A stretch of 64,000 nucleotides of DNA from Otis tarda (GCA_026413225.1 CM048554.1:71106463-71170462); one strand, 5' to 3'; shown: positions 35,967 through 48,774, numbered from the stretch's first letter. A program made the numbers and translations. Notes: generated from the letters alone by a model not told the origin.

Positions 35967-38900
35967 TTCCTTCAGAATCCCTGAATTACAATATCCATCA
36001 AGAAAATAGCTCATCTACAACCTAAATTATGTGCCATACAAAGATGTCTGTAAATCTTCACAAATGTACCTCAATAGGTATTAACTGACTAACTTGCTCA
36101 GTAAATTTTGGTTGCCTTTTTGTTTTCTTCTGTATCACCTTCATAAGACCATGCCTGCCTACCTGAAGTGAAGGTAAGGATTAGGTTAAAAACAATTGAG
36201 GAAGCATGCTAAGATCCTTGTTTTCTCAAGTTGCAGGACAGTGTTTAAATTGTCTCCTTCAAAGGTAAAGCTCAGGTTTCAGCAATCACATCTAATGTTC
36301 AAAGTTACTGTTCTGATACGCTCCCCAAACTTACTTTCCTTTCACTTTATCTTGTAACAGTGATGCAGCACTAGCTGTTTTTACATGGTCAACGGAACTT
36401 TGCAATGTGTTTCTATCTTCTGTTTGCATGGGAAAGCACATGGGGATGACTCTCTGTGGAAGAAGCATCTAAGGTTGTTTGTACTGGTTCAACAGAATAC
36501 AGCAGAGAAACAGCAACCACTTTTTTATATTTGTGACAACACTTGGACTTTTCAAGGTCATAGGCCTTTTTTCTTCACCGTTACAAAAAAAAAAAACCCA
36601 CCTCAATAATAGAGATGCTTCAATAACTTAGAGACAAGTGAAACACAAGTAAAGACATGAATGAAAGAAAAGCCTGCTTTCATAGGTTCATTCATTTGTC
36701 TCCATACAGTGTCCCTAAGAGTATGCTTCAAAATCACCGTACCAGGAAAACAGAACTTTTTGACAAAGGCAAATGTTGATCAAAGCCATAACCATAATCG
36801 TAATAGCCACACTAAAACTAATAAAAGATTATTTAAATTCTGAATCCCTGAAGTAACCCAGTGTTTTAGCTTATGCAGCTATCATGGATTAAAATTGCAA
36901 GATTGCTGGCATTCTTAATCACTGGTAACTACAAGAGCACTGAAGCACAAAGTGGCAATTAAACTTTCTTTACGACTAGCATATAATCATACCACTCCAA
37001 AAAGTCAAAAGCTAAATAACAGTGGACTGAAAGAAGATGCGTAAGAAAACTAGGTTCTGCCATTAGTAACCAACTGCTGATATGATCCACAGCTTTTGTT
37101 TTAAGGGAGAAAGCATTTCATTGCTGTTGTCAACTTGAGACAAATGTTTACTGATACACTGGACAATGCAAGTAACAAAATTCAGCTTTCCAGTGAAGTA
37201 GAACATCTCCACGGAACAGGTAAGCACACTCATGACACTTTATCAGGACAGCCAGCAGACAAACTTTCAGCAGATGCACACTGCTTGTCACTGTCGATAG
37301 ATCCACAAGAAGATGACCTATACAGCTGCTCTATCTGCTGAAGGAAGTGTCAGGTGGAAAGAATAACCCTGACACTACGAAGACTGAAAATAGGAAAAAT
37401 AAAATGTTAGTTAAAAAATTGCTCTCAGGTCGGTGGGTGTATTTTGCAATTTTTATTACTTTGCTTAGTGTTAAAAGTCCCCAGAGAGACTAAGGTGACA
37501 ATGTAATTTCTAGGTAGTAGCCAGGTATCATGTCTAGTGACACCCTGTAAATTTAACAGATTATGAATTTCTTTGTAATAAATGCCTTAGTGTCCCTTTA
37601 AACCCTAGTACAGTGTTAGTGGTGACTGGGAGCTTGACATAAAATCTGTTATGCTCCCTCATTTTTGGATCAGTACAAAACCCCTCCCAGCCACGAAAGA
37701 TCATTAATGCTTTTCTTTTTATTAAAAAAAAAAGTTTCTATGAGGACTAACATTAGAGGCTAAACAATGCCCTTTCCTTCCTGAGCTTTCACACTCCTCA
37801 CCTGTTCTCTGAAAGCTGAGCTGGACTTTGCAGAGGAAGCTGCAAGTGGAGCAGACCCAACAGCTAGGACATACCATGTTCGACATCATGGGGTTCAGAA
37901 GCATGTTTCTGAAGATAAGCATGTAAAACATTTGTATCTCCCCTAGAAGAAGGAGATACTGTAAGGAAGGCAGCCAACATCTGTAATCTAGACTGAAATG
38001 TCTGTCAACCTCTAATCCAAAAATAAGTAACTAACTCTCCTGATCCTCCTGCATGAACCAAGCAAACCCACAGTGGTACCTATAGTGAACTTAGGGACAA
38101 AATTTTATGAAAGTAATGAGGAACGAAAGGGAAAATATTATTTCTTTTTCTTCATATTTATAAAATTTATTCCACTCCAATCACCTCTCTTACACAGAAA
38201 CCAATCCTTTGTAGACCATATGGTGAACAGAAGAATGGATCCAAGTCAGCTGCCAACTAGCTTTTCTTTTTCTACATTGTTTTTAACATGACTCAGTTGC
38301 TCGAGCAGGTTACCACCCGATGACACTAATGTTATGGAGGCACAAGAAGACAGCATGAGGATGGGAATGAGAAATGAGAGTACAAGATCCTCTCTTTCAA
38401 AAGCAGCATCAATTTGTACCCACTTTGGTAGATCACAAGGTCATAGCTTGAGTGCATCTAGCCACTACAACACCACACATGGAATTCTCTTAAATTTTCT
38501 ATCGTATGCAGATCAAGTTTCAGTGGTTTTCCAGCAGTTCTCTCTAGCCTGAATAAAAGCCATTTATGCATTTTGTACTTATAATCAAACTATCTGCTTT
38601 AGTCAAACTACAGCTTTATTCAGAGGGAGGGTTTAAGTTTGAGCTTCCTCAGTTTTTGACAATGTAGAAAGACTAATTGATTAGTGACTCTGAAAAAAAA
38701 AAAAACCTCTCCATCACTTACATTTCACTGGTAGGATCAGGCAACCTGAAACTTCTCAGATTCTGGCAGATTTATTGTCTGAATACAAAGCTTAAATGTG
38801 ATTTTCTCTCATTAACCTTGACACAAAGCAATTATGTGCACATGGGCAGTTCTGAGGTTAAAAAGAGACAGGGACATCTCCTTCGCTTAACTGTAATACG

Positions 38901-40326
38901 GCAAGGTGCTGGCAAAGTGTTCTGTGAATCTGCCCTCCCTGTTACATCAAGTAATATTTATTTCCCATTCCCTTAATATCATATAAGAATAGTGTTTATC
39001 AGCTTCCATTTGTTGTGCAAATGAGTACATGACCATATTCATGCTGGTCCTTGATCAATTTCTAATAGGTTTACAAAGCCTTGTTTCTCTGTTGTACTAA
39101 GCAGTCCTCTAGCCATAAAAAAAAAATACAGAGCTTTCATGTGACTGTGAGAAGTTAAGAATCACCATGTAACATCCACGAGATTACGAGATTGTGACAA
39201 CAGATTGTGAGAATTATTTGACTGTGATTTTGTAGTGTTTATACTGAGAACAGGATGGGCATGTCAAACTGGTTGAGTATAGATTTTAGCAGCTATTTTG
39301 AATCAATACCAGCATCAATCCTAATTGCAACAAAATCCCTGGCTTTTAAAGCAGGATCGATCTTTGGATTCTCACACTTCTTCAAATTCCAAACAAAAAT
39401 GCTTGGACAGGATAATCTGTTATGAAACAACATGCTGTTTCCCAAATTTCTAGATGCCATCTCATTACCTGAACAGCAAAATCAGAAGCAAGTTTGTGGT
39501 ACCTCAAACCTAGTCCCAGTTTTTAAAAGGGTATGGCCAGGCATATCTTCACCTTTTGAACAGTGCAGAATGCTGAGAGACTTCTTGTATTCACAGCACA
39601 TGCCGAGCTAATGCAGCTATCAGAGATGGACATACCCGAATTCCCTCTCTCATGATGAGAACAAGTCTTGCAAAGCCAGGAGCTCTAGCACTTAATGCAA
39701 GACAAGTCACCAACTCCTGCGTGACCTAAAAAGTGTGTCCTTTGGGCCTCAGTTAAAATAGAAAGCAGCTCTAAGGCGGGTAAAATACTGCTGGTGGGAC
39801 AGACAGTGTCCTGTCAGGAAAAACTGCAGTTACTTGGGAATGAAAACATTCACAAGAATGTGTCCAATTTGATTACTTTTTGGGGGAGAAGTGTCAAAAC
39901 AAATCATTTCTGCTTGCTTCTTTCAATAACGTGGATAACACTGGTGTGTTTTGTTTAGATACAGTGGAAATGCTGTAAGTTTCATAATATTAACTTTAAT
40001 ATAACAGTATACTGATATTAGATTAATAATTTCTACCTTTAGGGAAAAGTGTTCACATTTCTTAACACCATATTTTAATGCTTATTAAATTCTTTCAAAA
40101 TTTTAATTTTATAAAGAATTTTAACACTCTAATGCGAATAAGCACAAATGAATTTTGAAAGATAAATTTCACAAAGCATGACAGCCATTTTCTATCTAGT
40201 TTTTGCATCAGATGGCAAGCACAAATAAGCTGCTTAGCTTAAATATTTGCCTCTGATACAGTGCTTTGAGATCCTCAGATGCAAAATGCTGTAAAACAGC
40301 AAAGCTGATCAAATATCATAAAATAG
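35967..40326. other. Gene-free stretch
   Basis: The longest open frame is 99 codons (38677-38976, plus) with no domain seen. A 68-codon frame at 37135-37341 has an ACAGGTAAG donor-like site inside it, but no matching acceptor or known peptide. The content is AT-rich with A runs near 36587, 37724 and 38693. Confidence 0.6.
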
Positions 40327-40423
40327 AATCACAGAGTCATAGAATATTTAGAGTTGGAAGGGATTTTTAAAGGCCATCTATTCCAACCCCCATGCAAGGA
40401 GCAGGGACATCTTCAACTAGATC
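40327..40423 (-). mobile_element. Very short CR1 LINE 3' end
   Basis: AATCACAGAGTCATAGAATA followed by GAGTTGGAAGGGATTTTTAA and CATGCAAGGAGCAGGGACAT is antisense CR1 3' UTR. The copy is cut about 100 bp from its tail, after ACTAGATCC. Confidence 0.93.
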
Positions 40424-43400
40424 CACGCATAATAAGAAACACCTAACTTACAGTAACATCTAGAAGAGTTGCATCCCACCAGAATTGCTCTGCAGGCAAA
40501 CTATCTGTGATAATAAAATTCTATTTTTTTCCATAATTATGTTATCCTTGACATCCGGATCACTCTTGCAGATGACAGCTGTCTGAAGAAGTAGCTTTAC
40601 TTTGAACGGCCTCCTACAGTTCTTTGCACCATTAGTTTGGAAAAAAAAAATCCTCCCTTTGGCAATCAATATGCTTTGTTTTATTGAATTTGTTATCTAA
40701 TCACAGGCACATTCTGTGCAGTTTGGGAAGGAGAAAAGGTTTTACTATCTACCAAAGAATGAAATAATTCTTACAACTTTCTACTCTCTTATTACTATCC
40801 TCAGGCATAAAGACGGGAAGAAGGGGGGAGAAAAAACAGGCAGGGGTTTAAAAGAACCCTACTGAAAATAATGAAAGCAAATTATTGTTACAGTCCTCAA
40901 ATATCAATTTGATTTTTTTTCAAGAAGACATTTATACATATTATTTAATAAACAAATTATTAAAAATCTATCTACTGAGACTGGAAAATAAAAGACTACA
41001 TACCAATGCCATAGTAATTAGTTTTCAGTTGCGGTGTGTTAGTAATCAATTAGTATTTAGTATAAAATAATTGTTCTACTGAAGTCTGGGCTTTTATTGA
41101 GTTGTAAATAAATAACATTTAAATATCAATTACCTGAATTAATCTTCCACCCAGCATTTCACTGATTCTGGATAACTCTGATTTTGACTAATTCCTTTAG
41201 GAATCCATGCAGCAATAGTATTTTATTTATTCTTGTCTGCTTTGAAATCCCTTCCTTCATTCCATTGGGTTGTGCACTGTAGATAGTGACTTTGTTTAGG
41301 AGTGCTACTTTCAAGATACTTTATGATTCTTGTGTCCCTTGAGATCTTTCTTTTAAAGTATCCATACATTTTGTTTCCTCAGCCTTCCCATGTCTTATTT
41401 GCTTTTCTCTTTCACTTTTCTTGACTTTATGTTTTTTCTCCTATGTCCTTTGTACTGTCAATCCTTCATCATGTATGGTACTCCAGATGTGTACAGATCA
41501 GAACTTTATAGTTCTTCTATTTGTATTTAATCTACTAATAATTAAAATTAAGCTACACTTTCCTTTCAATAAAGCAGATATTGAGGGAATGGTCTGTGCA
41601 TGGAGAACCGGAAGTTTAGATTTGGTGCATTGCAACAACGCAAGCAGGACAGATTGAGAGAACTCAAAACAGGCAGACAAAAGACCTTTTATCAACTATT
41701 TCATGTTCCTGTATATATCTTACAGAAATGGAAAATCCTTCCTTTCCTTAGGAGGTTTAGCGGACAATCACGTTCTTTTAAAAAGTGCATGTGAAGTTAG
41801 GCAGCCTTCTGGTGCATTACTAGCTGACTGTAATTCTTGCATCTTTTAATTTTCACATGCTAGAACAAAATGCACCATTAAAAAGGTAACCTGTATTGTT
41901 AGTCTCAAATAAATGACTGTATAATTCATTCAAAATATATTATTTTGGATAATGTTTCCCAAATTTTATCAAAATAAAACTGAACAGAATTAACTCCCAC
42001 AGATATCAGATGTTTGGAGGCAGGAACCCTATAGTGAATTAAAACACTGCTTGACAGCTCTTTTCTTTTCTAGATTGTGGCCATGCCTGAACACAAGGGT
42101 CCCAGAGATCCACCAGACTGAAAACTTCTGTTGCTTAGCAATGTGTTTCAGCTCATCCAGCCTCCTGCTCCACACTGTCAGTGAAGCTAATGCAGTGATG
42201 TTTTGTCTGTAAAGTCTCTACTATTTCAACTCCACCACTGGCATTGGTAGGACTAAACATGATGACAGATAATAACTTTTGAAATATCCTGTCTTCAAAA
42301 ATTTATTGGAGATCAAGTTTCAAGCTTTTTCCTTTATAGACAAGTATAACTGTTTCATATCAGCTCTTCAGCCATTGCATCACAGAGCTGAAGAAGTCAC
42401 CATCAGGGTGGGAATTTCAGCTAACCTGATGTATTACAGTCAAGTCTAATACTGAGATATATTTCAATCTTCTTTCAGAGTGGCAATAGGAAAACATAAA
42501 ACATCATGCAAGTGCTTCCAGGAAAAAAAAAATACTTACACAGAAAATGGCTTCATTCTTATTCTGGGCTGCTGGAAGCAACTAGTTTGTCAAGGCAGAA
42601 TTTTAAAATAGTAGGGATAAAGGAAAGATAAGGAAGGACTAAGGAAAGATAGAAGCATAACAGGACAAATACACTAGAACTTATCTAAGACAGGTAAATT
42701 TTCTTCACTTGTTTCATTGTTTGTTATTTAGGCTGATTCACACCACTCAGCATAATTCAAAAACAATGTTTCGATGTGGATAGAGGTTTAATTTATACAT
42801 TTATTTCCTCTGGCTACCCAGGCAAACAGGATGCTTCACATAACATGATTACCGAATTTGCATGAATCTGATGGCTTCAGTATACAATACTGCGTAATGT
42901 TAACCCATTTTCCATCAAAATCTAGCTGCAGTAAGCTCCACTGAACTTCCCAAATGCATTACAAGAGTAAAGGAGTTGACAGCTCTGCTTCAGCATGATC
43001 CTGCCCTGCAACGTTTTGTATATGCCTCGAGAGGGGAAAATGTACTTTGCAATTTTCTCCCAATGATGTAAAAATCCTAAAGGGATTCTGGAGAAGGTGA
43101 AGATTTCCTTGCTTTAAAGAAAGATTTGTAGAACTAAACAGTCCTTCCTGATACAAAGTGAGCTCAATTGAAAGCTTAACCATCTTTCTCTCCATCTATG
43201 AGAATTTTAGGATGTCCGTTAAGATTTAAGCTTTCACTGATATTCTTTCTGTGGTGGCAATGAATTTAATCCTTCATCCAGAAAATGGCAAGGATCTTAA
43301 TGTCTTTGAGAAAATTCTTCATGTGTCTTATGTTCTTGAAAAATGTAAAAAGATTTTGAAGGTTATTAAATGGGACATTGAAAAACTAGACAGGCAAAAC

Positions 43401-44143
43401 CTTTTCCTAGAGTTTCTTTCCTCGATAGCCTGTGGTACAGAAGAACAGACTACAAGTGTGTTAATGTTCTGCTGCACCCAGAAGAAAGGGCAGGCCATGT
43501 GGCACGGAAGCCAGAGACAAACCAGCTCAGGTCTGAGAATCCCATAACTGCACTAGCATGGTGTGGGACCTGAGCTATACAGCCCATTTAAGTAGTGCTG
43601 GACATCATGATACAACACCCTAACGATGTGACAGTACAGTGTCTGAAGTGGGCTTTTAGCTGCTAACCCAGCCTTGCAAAGCAGTGGCACAAATCTGTAT
43701 TCTCACCTGGTGGAACGACACTGTATTGATGGCGCTGTGGCTTACCTAATATAAGTCTGCGAAAAAAAAAAGACAGTATTTTATAGGCAGAAAGATCTTT
43801 GTTCCGGAGACCATCTGTTACTGAGGCAAAAAGAATTTCTTTTTCTCTGACAGATTTTGGCAACAGATTCTCAACGCCAGGCAGTGGTAGGCGTGAATTG
43901 AGCTGTTGATGAATGGGATAGTTCAATGAAGCCATCACTCCTGAGCGTTTAAACAAGCAACGAGACATTTCAGTAGATTAACGGGAATGAAAGATACTCT
44001 GAATAAAACATCGTAATGACACTACGCTTTGCTCTCCTATAAAGAGCTAAGTATACTTTCATCCCAACTGGAAATCAAAACAGGCATGAGAAAGAAATGG
44101 TTTCCAAATGTCATCAAATTTATTGCCACATTTTCTTGATTAA

Positions 44144-44159
44144 ATATATATATATATAT
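44144..44159. repeat. (TA)n microsatellite
   Basis: About eight AT/TA units stand in a row and are followed by an interrupted TATCTATATC stretch. Confidence 0.85.
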
Positions 44160-44359
44160 CTATATCTAAGAGGATACCTAGTGATGCACAGAAAGTTTAT
44201 TAAGATATTCAAAATTGTGGACGAAACTGAGATAAACAATTCCAAGAAAATAATGGGGAAACTGATTACTCCTCCTGTGTTTTAAAATATCAAAGAAAAG
44301 CCATCAGATTGCAGCTAAAGTGAAGGAAATCTAGAACCATGCAAAGGAAGTATTTCTTT

Positions 44360-44413
44360 ACATATACCTATGTAGTGACAAATCAAGTCACATATACCTA
44401 TGTAGTGACAAAT
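44360..44413. repeat. Perfect 24-bp direct repeat with 6-bp spacer
   Basis: The unit begins ACATATACCTATGTAG and occupies 44360-44383 and 44390-44413 without a mismatch. The identity suggests a recent duplication. Confidence 0.9.
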
Positions 44414-46744
44414 GGTCACTGAGACAAAATTTGGATTCCCTCTAAAAAAGGGCTGAACATTGGTTAGAAATATTAAATGTATTTACTAGCAATGATAAGG
44501 GATAACTAAACTATGTACATCAGAGATAGCATAAGCTGATCAAAACATGTCATGTTTAATTGACAATGATTTCATGAAAAGAAAATACCACATAACCTCA
44601 TAGCGACTTGATTTTACTAGGCAGTTGAGGCTTTGGCATGCCAGATAAATGTAATTCGTAATTTCAAAAGTAGCTTAACAATCTCAGGCATTCTGCTTTA
44701 TAAAGAAAAATATATATTATCTTCAAGCAAGTCCTAGCTCTGCCAATGGTTTGGTGATTTTCACAGTGTGAATAAGCAGCTGACCACTTCTAAACTCGTA
44801 ATGGCATGAACCCACCATGCTTAAATGCAAAGATTACTTTCCTTTGAGTTTAAGAAGTTTTACAACTGGATTTTGGTTTGGTTCTATTGTTATCATGGGC
44901 TGATCACAGGCATCAGTTCGGGATCTGAAAAAAAGACACATTTAAAGATTTTCAGACATGTGCTTATGAGGCTGGCCCTAGCATGCAGATACCTTCTGTA
45001 TTGGCATCTGCTCTGTCTGGATGCCTCAGCTTTAGTTTTTGTGATGGGCTTCTTCAGCTTTTGCTTGCTCATTCCTCTTCACCCTGGCCTTTTTTCTCCC
45101 CTCTGTTTCTTTCAGTAAGACTCCTTCTTTTGAGTAAACTCATTACGTCAGTTTCTATTTTCTTATTTTTCTACCAAAGGAGTAAAAGTAAGACTGAATG
45201 TGACCTACGTCCATCTATTTCAACATCTTAATGGTCAGAAGCTTCCAAAAGAAGTTTGAGATGCTTCTGGTTTAAGTAGACGTGCAGGACAGTCTGCATG
45301 GACAAGTCTCTTCCAAACACCCTGTAGATTAAAAGAGAAAAAAAAAAGTAAATCCTAAATTACAATATTTTCAAATGGGATGGCACTTACTGCTAAGGCT
45401 CTCAACCATTTGTTTTGCACCAAATACACTGATTTCATTTTTATTTTCAGTAGTCACTTAATTCCATGTCACATAAAGAAAATATGTTTTTACCAAGCTG
45501 CATCCACCACATTCAATTACTTTGCCTGGGTTTTGTCTCAGCAGAAAGTAACACTCCCCAGCAGCGAGTGGGAGTACGCCACGGCCCCATAAAGAACCTT
45601 TATCTCTTACAACTCTGGTTCTTTGAAACAGAGGTAGTCACATACTCAAAGGTATTCAAAGATTTAAGTCACAAGTCAAATATTAGTCCTCAGCTGAATG
45701 AGTACAACAGCTTCAAAATTGCTTTCAAATGTATCTAATGCTTTTATATTCTGGTTACTAGCTGCCCTACAGGAAAAAGAAAAAAAAATAAGTAAAATAA
45801 AACTAACAGAGTTAATCTATTAATGTTTAATCAAGTATATCAGAGGTTAGTAAGGTGCTGTGAAGAGTAGGGCTTAATCTCTGTGATAAAAGATGCTGAA
45901 TACAGAAAATATTTTGAGATATCAGGTCCCTTGTTTTACATGTTGTCTTGAGTGTTTATGTATGTGCATGCCTAGGAATGTCTCTAGCAAACAGTCAGAT
46001 TTGTGACCTGCAGAATAGTTAAAGTTATAGACGAGGGGGGGAAAAAAAGTGACATTGACTGGCTTTTCTCCTCTCAGCTACTTTAACTGGCCTTAGCAAT
46101 TGCATCCAGCATTACTGCAGAGCATCTCCTCATTACTGAGAAGAGCAACTCCAACAGCTCTTTCGCTGCCATTATTGCTTTACTCCTTTGATAAATTCTG
46201 TGTCAGAAGTAGACATTTCCACACACAGAGCACAAAGCTGCTAACTTTTCTTTCATAGCCCAAATCCCCAGCTGTCCATAAGGAAGGAACAGCAGTCCCA
46301 AGGAGATGAAAGCCAACCTGAAGTGCATTTCCTCAGCTGGCAAGCTAAAAAGTGGAGGGGAGCATGACCTGATCTGTGGTTGGGTTTGCTTTGTTCTCCC
46401 ACTGTGAATTATCCCAGGTCTCATTTGGCTTATGTGTTTCTTTGAATGAAACTTCCTTCTGGCAGCTGCTGAGAAAACCTTTGGAGCCTACTTGGTCTTT
46501 AGGCATGTTTGTTTTCCTTGGGAAGAGAGGAAGAAGATTTCGGGAAGATGGGGAAGGGAAGGATGCTTCCACTTAAAATCACACCGCATGTAGATCAATG
46601 CATCAACACGTACACAACACTCAGCCTTTAACATACCCAGTTGGAAAAACTTCAGAACAGGACTGGGCACCCAAAAGCCAACTCTCTAAGGTGAATAAAC
46701 TGTCTAAACCCTAGTAATGCTCTTACCTGCCAGCTCCATAGATA

Positions 46745-47061
46745 GGCTACATTGGCAGGATCACATCAGAGTACCCTGCTGATTCTGGTAGCAGAAAGCA
46801 AAACCCAGGGCAGGAGAAGGGTTCTTGCAGAAAAAAAGCCATGGCCCCTTTCCAGCCGGCCCACGCAGAGCCCCAGGGCTGGCAGCCACGATTGTGCCTC
46901 TGCAGGGGCTGTGTGGGAGAGAAGCTGCTCCAAAGGTCAGAGGAAAGGGGTCCCATCCTAACAACAACTGTCTCTGCTTTTGGCCTTGCAGGAGGAGCAA
47001 GCGTGACGTTCTGTGGCCAGCTAATTAAATATTGATGAGGAGGCAGCGGATTTTTGTTCAC
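46745..47061. other. GC-richer pocket open in several frames
   Basis: At least five open frames of 64-104 codons overlap here on both strands; the longest is minus 46747-47061. The sequence is visibly richer in G and C than its surroundings. A splice-acceptor-like TTTTGGCCTTGCAG ends at about 46991. None of the peptides is recognised. Low stop density follows from composition alone, so no gene is called. Confidence 0.3.
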
Positions 47062-47221
47062 TTATGAGCTTTCTGCTTTTATGAAAAGGTACTATAAACA
47101 TAAGCTATTACCTCTTAAAGGATACAATATGATTTACCTAGCTGCCTCACTTTTTATTTCTAACATAGGTATTTCTTTTATAGAAGTTAATCTGGCATTG
47201 ATTTGCTTCAAAAAAGAGCCG

Positions 47222-47244
47222 CAGAGAGAGAGAGAGAGAGAGAG
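47222..47244. repeat. (GA)n microsatellite next to the CR1 tail
   Basis: About eleven GA units lie some 35 bp outside the 3' tail of the CR1 copy at 47278. The run is outside the element. Confidence 0.9.
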
Positions 47245-47277
47245 CACATAAGACTTGCTACCAATGTCAAAACATTT

Positions 47278-48378
47278 TCATAGAATCATAGAATCATAGA
47301 ATGGTTAGAGTTGGAAGGGACCTTCAAAGGTCATCTAGTCCAACCCCCCTGCAAGAAGCAGGGACATCTCCAACTAGATCAGGTTGCTCAGAGCTTCATC
47401 CAACCTGGCCTTAAACATTTCCAGGGATGGGGCATCCACCACCTCTCAGGGGAACCTGGTCCAGTGTGTTACAACCCTCATTGTAAAAATTTTTTTTTCT
47501 AATATCTAATCTGAATCTACCTCCCTCTATTTTAAAACCATTACTCCTAGTCCTGTCACAACAGGCCCTACTGAACAGTCTGTCCCCATCTTTCTTGTAG
47601 GCCCCCTTGAGGTAATGGAAGACCGCTATAAGGTCTCCCCGGAGCCTCCTCTTCTCCAGGCTGAACAGCCCCAACTCTCTCAGCCTGTCCTCATAGGAAA
47701 GGTGCTCCAGCCCTCTGATCATCTTCATGTCCCTCCTCTGGACCCTCTCCAACTGGTCCATGTCCTTCTTATGTTGGGGGCTCCAGAACTGGACACAGTA
47801 CTCCAGGTGGGGTCTCACCAGAGCACAGTAGAGAGGGAGAATCACCTCCCTCAACCTGCTGGCCATGCTCCTCTTGATGCAGCACAGGATGCGGTTGGCC
47901 TTCTGGGCCGCAAGGGCGCATTGCCGGCTCATGTTGAGCTTCTCGTCCACCAGCACTCCCAAGTCCCTCTCCTCAGGCCTGCTCTCAATCCATTCCCCAC
48001 CCAGCCTGTATTTGTGCCTGGGATTGCCATGACCCAGGCGCAGGACCTTGCACTTGGCCTGGTTGAACTTCATGAGGTTGGCACAGGCCCACCTCTCCAG
48101 CCTGTCAAGGTCCCTCTGGATGGCATCCCTCCCTTCCAGCATGTCGACAGCACCACACAGCTTGGTGTTGTTGGCGAACTTGCTGAGGGTGCACTCTATC
48201 CCACTGTCCATGTTACCGACAAAGAGGTTGAACATGGCTGGGCCAACACAGACCCCTGAGGGATGCCACTGGTGACCAGTCTCCACTTGGACACTGAGCC
48301 GTTGACCACCACTCTCTGAGTGCGGCCATCCAGCCAATTCTTTATCCACAGAGTGGTCAGTCCATCAACCCATTTTGC
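47278..48378 (-). mobile_element. CR1 LINE, 5'-truncated, about 1.1 kb, best preserved in the window
   Basis: The tail reads TCATAGAATCATAGAATCAT on the plus strand, that is three CR1 octamers in reverse complement. The 3' UTR and the C-terminal half of the ORF2 reverse transcriptase follow on the minus strand. The 5' truncation point is near 48378, upstream of the [17 protein letters not shown] segment, so ORF1, the endonuclease and the first half of the reverse transcriptase are absent. Sequence quality is high compared with the other copies. Mild T-run expansion occurs at about 47488-47498. Confidence 0.97.
47411..48378 (-). pseudogene. Broken CR1 ORF2 (reverse transcriptase, C-terminal part)
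   Basis: CR1 ORF2 encodes an endonuclease plus reverse transcriptase that copies the element's RNA at the target site. Only the C-terminal part of the reverse transcriptase is here. Upstream, the frame holding GIPQGSVL is intact to about 48244; a single missing base in a C/G run at about 48241-48245 then shifts to the frame that continues GPAMFNLF. The downstream frame is open to 47411. The catalytic FADD motif reads FANN at 48167-48178, both aspartates being changed to asparagine. Further landmarks are LVRPHLEYC (about 47800-47830) and the [20 protein letters not shown] block. The apparent methionine start at 48349 belongs to the wrong frame. The copy is inactive. Confidence 0.93.
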
Positions 48379-48774
48379 CGCACTCATCCCAGGTCCACAT
48401 AGTGCAGAAGGAGCAGTCTCATGGGGGGCTCACTGTAGGCTTGCTCACTTCCCTTCCTCACAGGTGCTGCAGCCCTGCTCTGGCCAAGCTGCCCAATGGG
48501 TGCCATGGGGCCTCCCATGTTCGGGATTTCACTCACCACATGCTCAAGAAGGCAATTGTTGGCCTTGCCTGAGCCAGTGCCTACACATTTGCTGCATGAG
48601 CGGACAGCAAGGACAGATGTGCCCAGTGTCAGCTTTTGCAAGACAACATGTGTATCACCGGCGCTCGCTCTGCAAGTGGTTACCATATCAGCATCCTGTC
48701 CCTGGCAAAGACAGACAACCCCATCAACACTGACTGCTTACAGCACCAGTGTTTCCCCAGATAGCCAAGTATAG
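48379..48774. other. GC-richer segment of unknown origin abutting the CR1 5' end
   Basis: The segment is open over 92-137 codons on the plus strand (48320-48733, 48496-48774) and 100 codons on the minus strand (48384-48686). It contrasts in composition with the AT-rich DNA beyond 48775. I do not recognise it as CR1. It may be unique sequence, a different repeat, or more of an element I cannot identify. Confidence 0.35.

Larger units (their letters stand above)
40424..46744. other. Gene-free stretch
   Basis: Open frames reach 101 codons (43663-43968, minus) and 98 codons (43251-43547, plus) without recognisable domains. A (TA) run lies at 44144-44159 and a 24-bp direct repeat at 44360-44413. 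CpG dinucleotides are noticeably denser at about 43700-44030 than around it. No transposon was recognised. Confidence 0.55.

Noticed and set aside
37135-37341. Possible coding exon with an internal ACAGGTAAG donor
   Set aside because: No convincing acceptor upstream and the peptide is not recognised; the open frame runs past the donor.
44360-44413. CRISPR-like repeat-spacer arrangement
   Set aside because: Only two copies with a 6-bp spacer, in a vertebrate genome. It is a simple duplication.
47615-48259. 214-codon open frame on the plus strand
   Set aside because: It is the antisense shadow of the CR1 ORF2 relic. The minus-strand reading has the reverse-transcriptase motifs.
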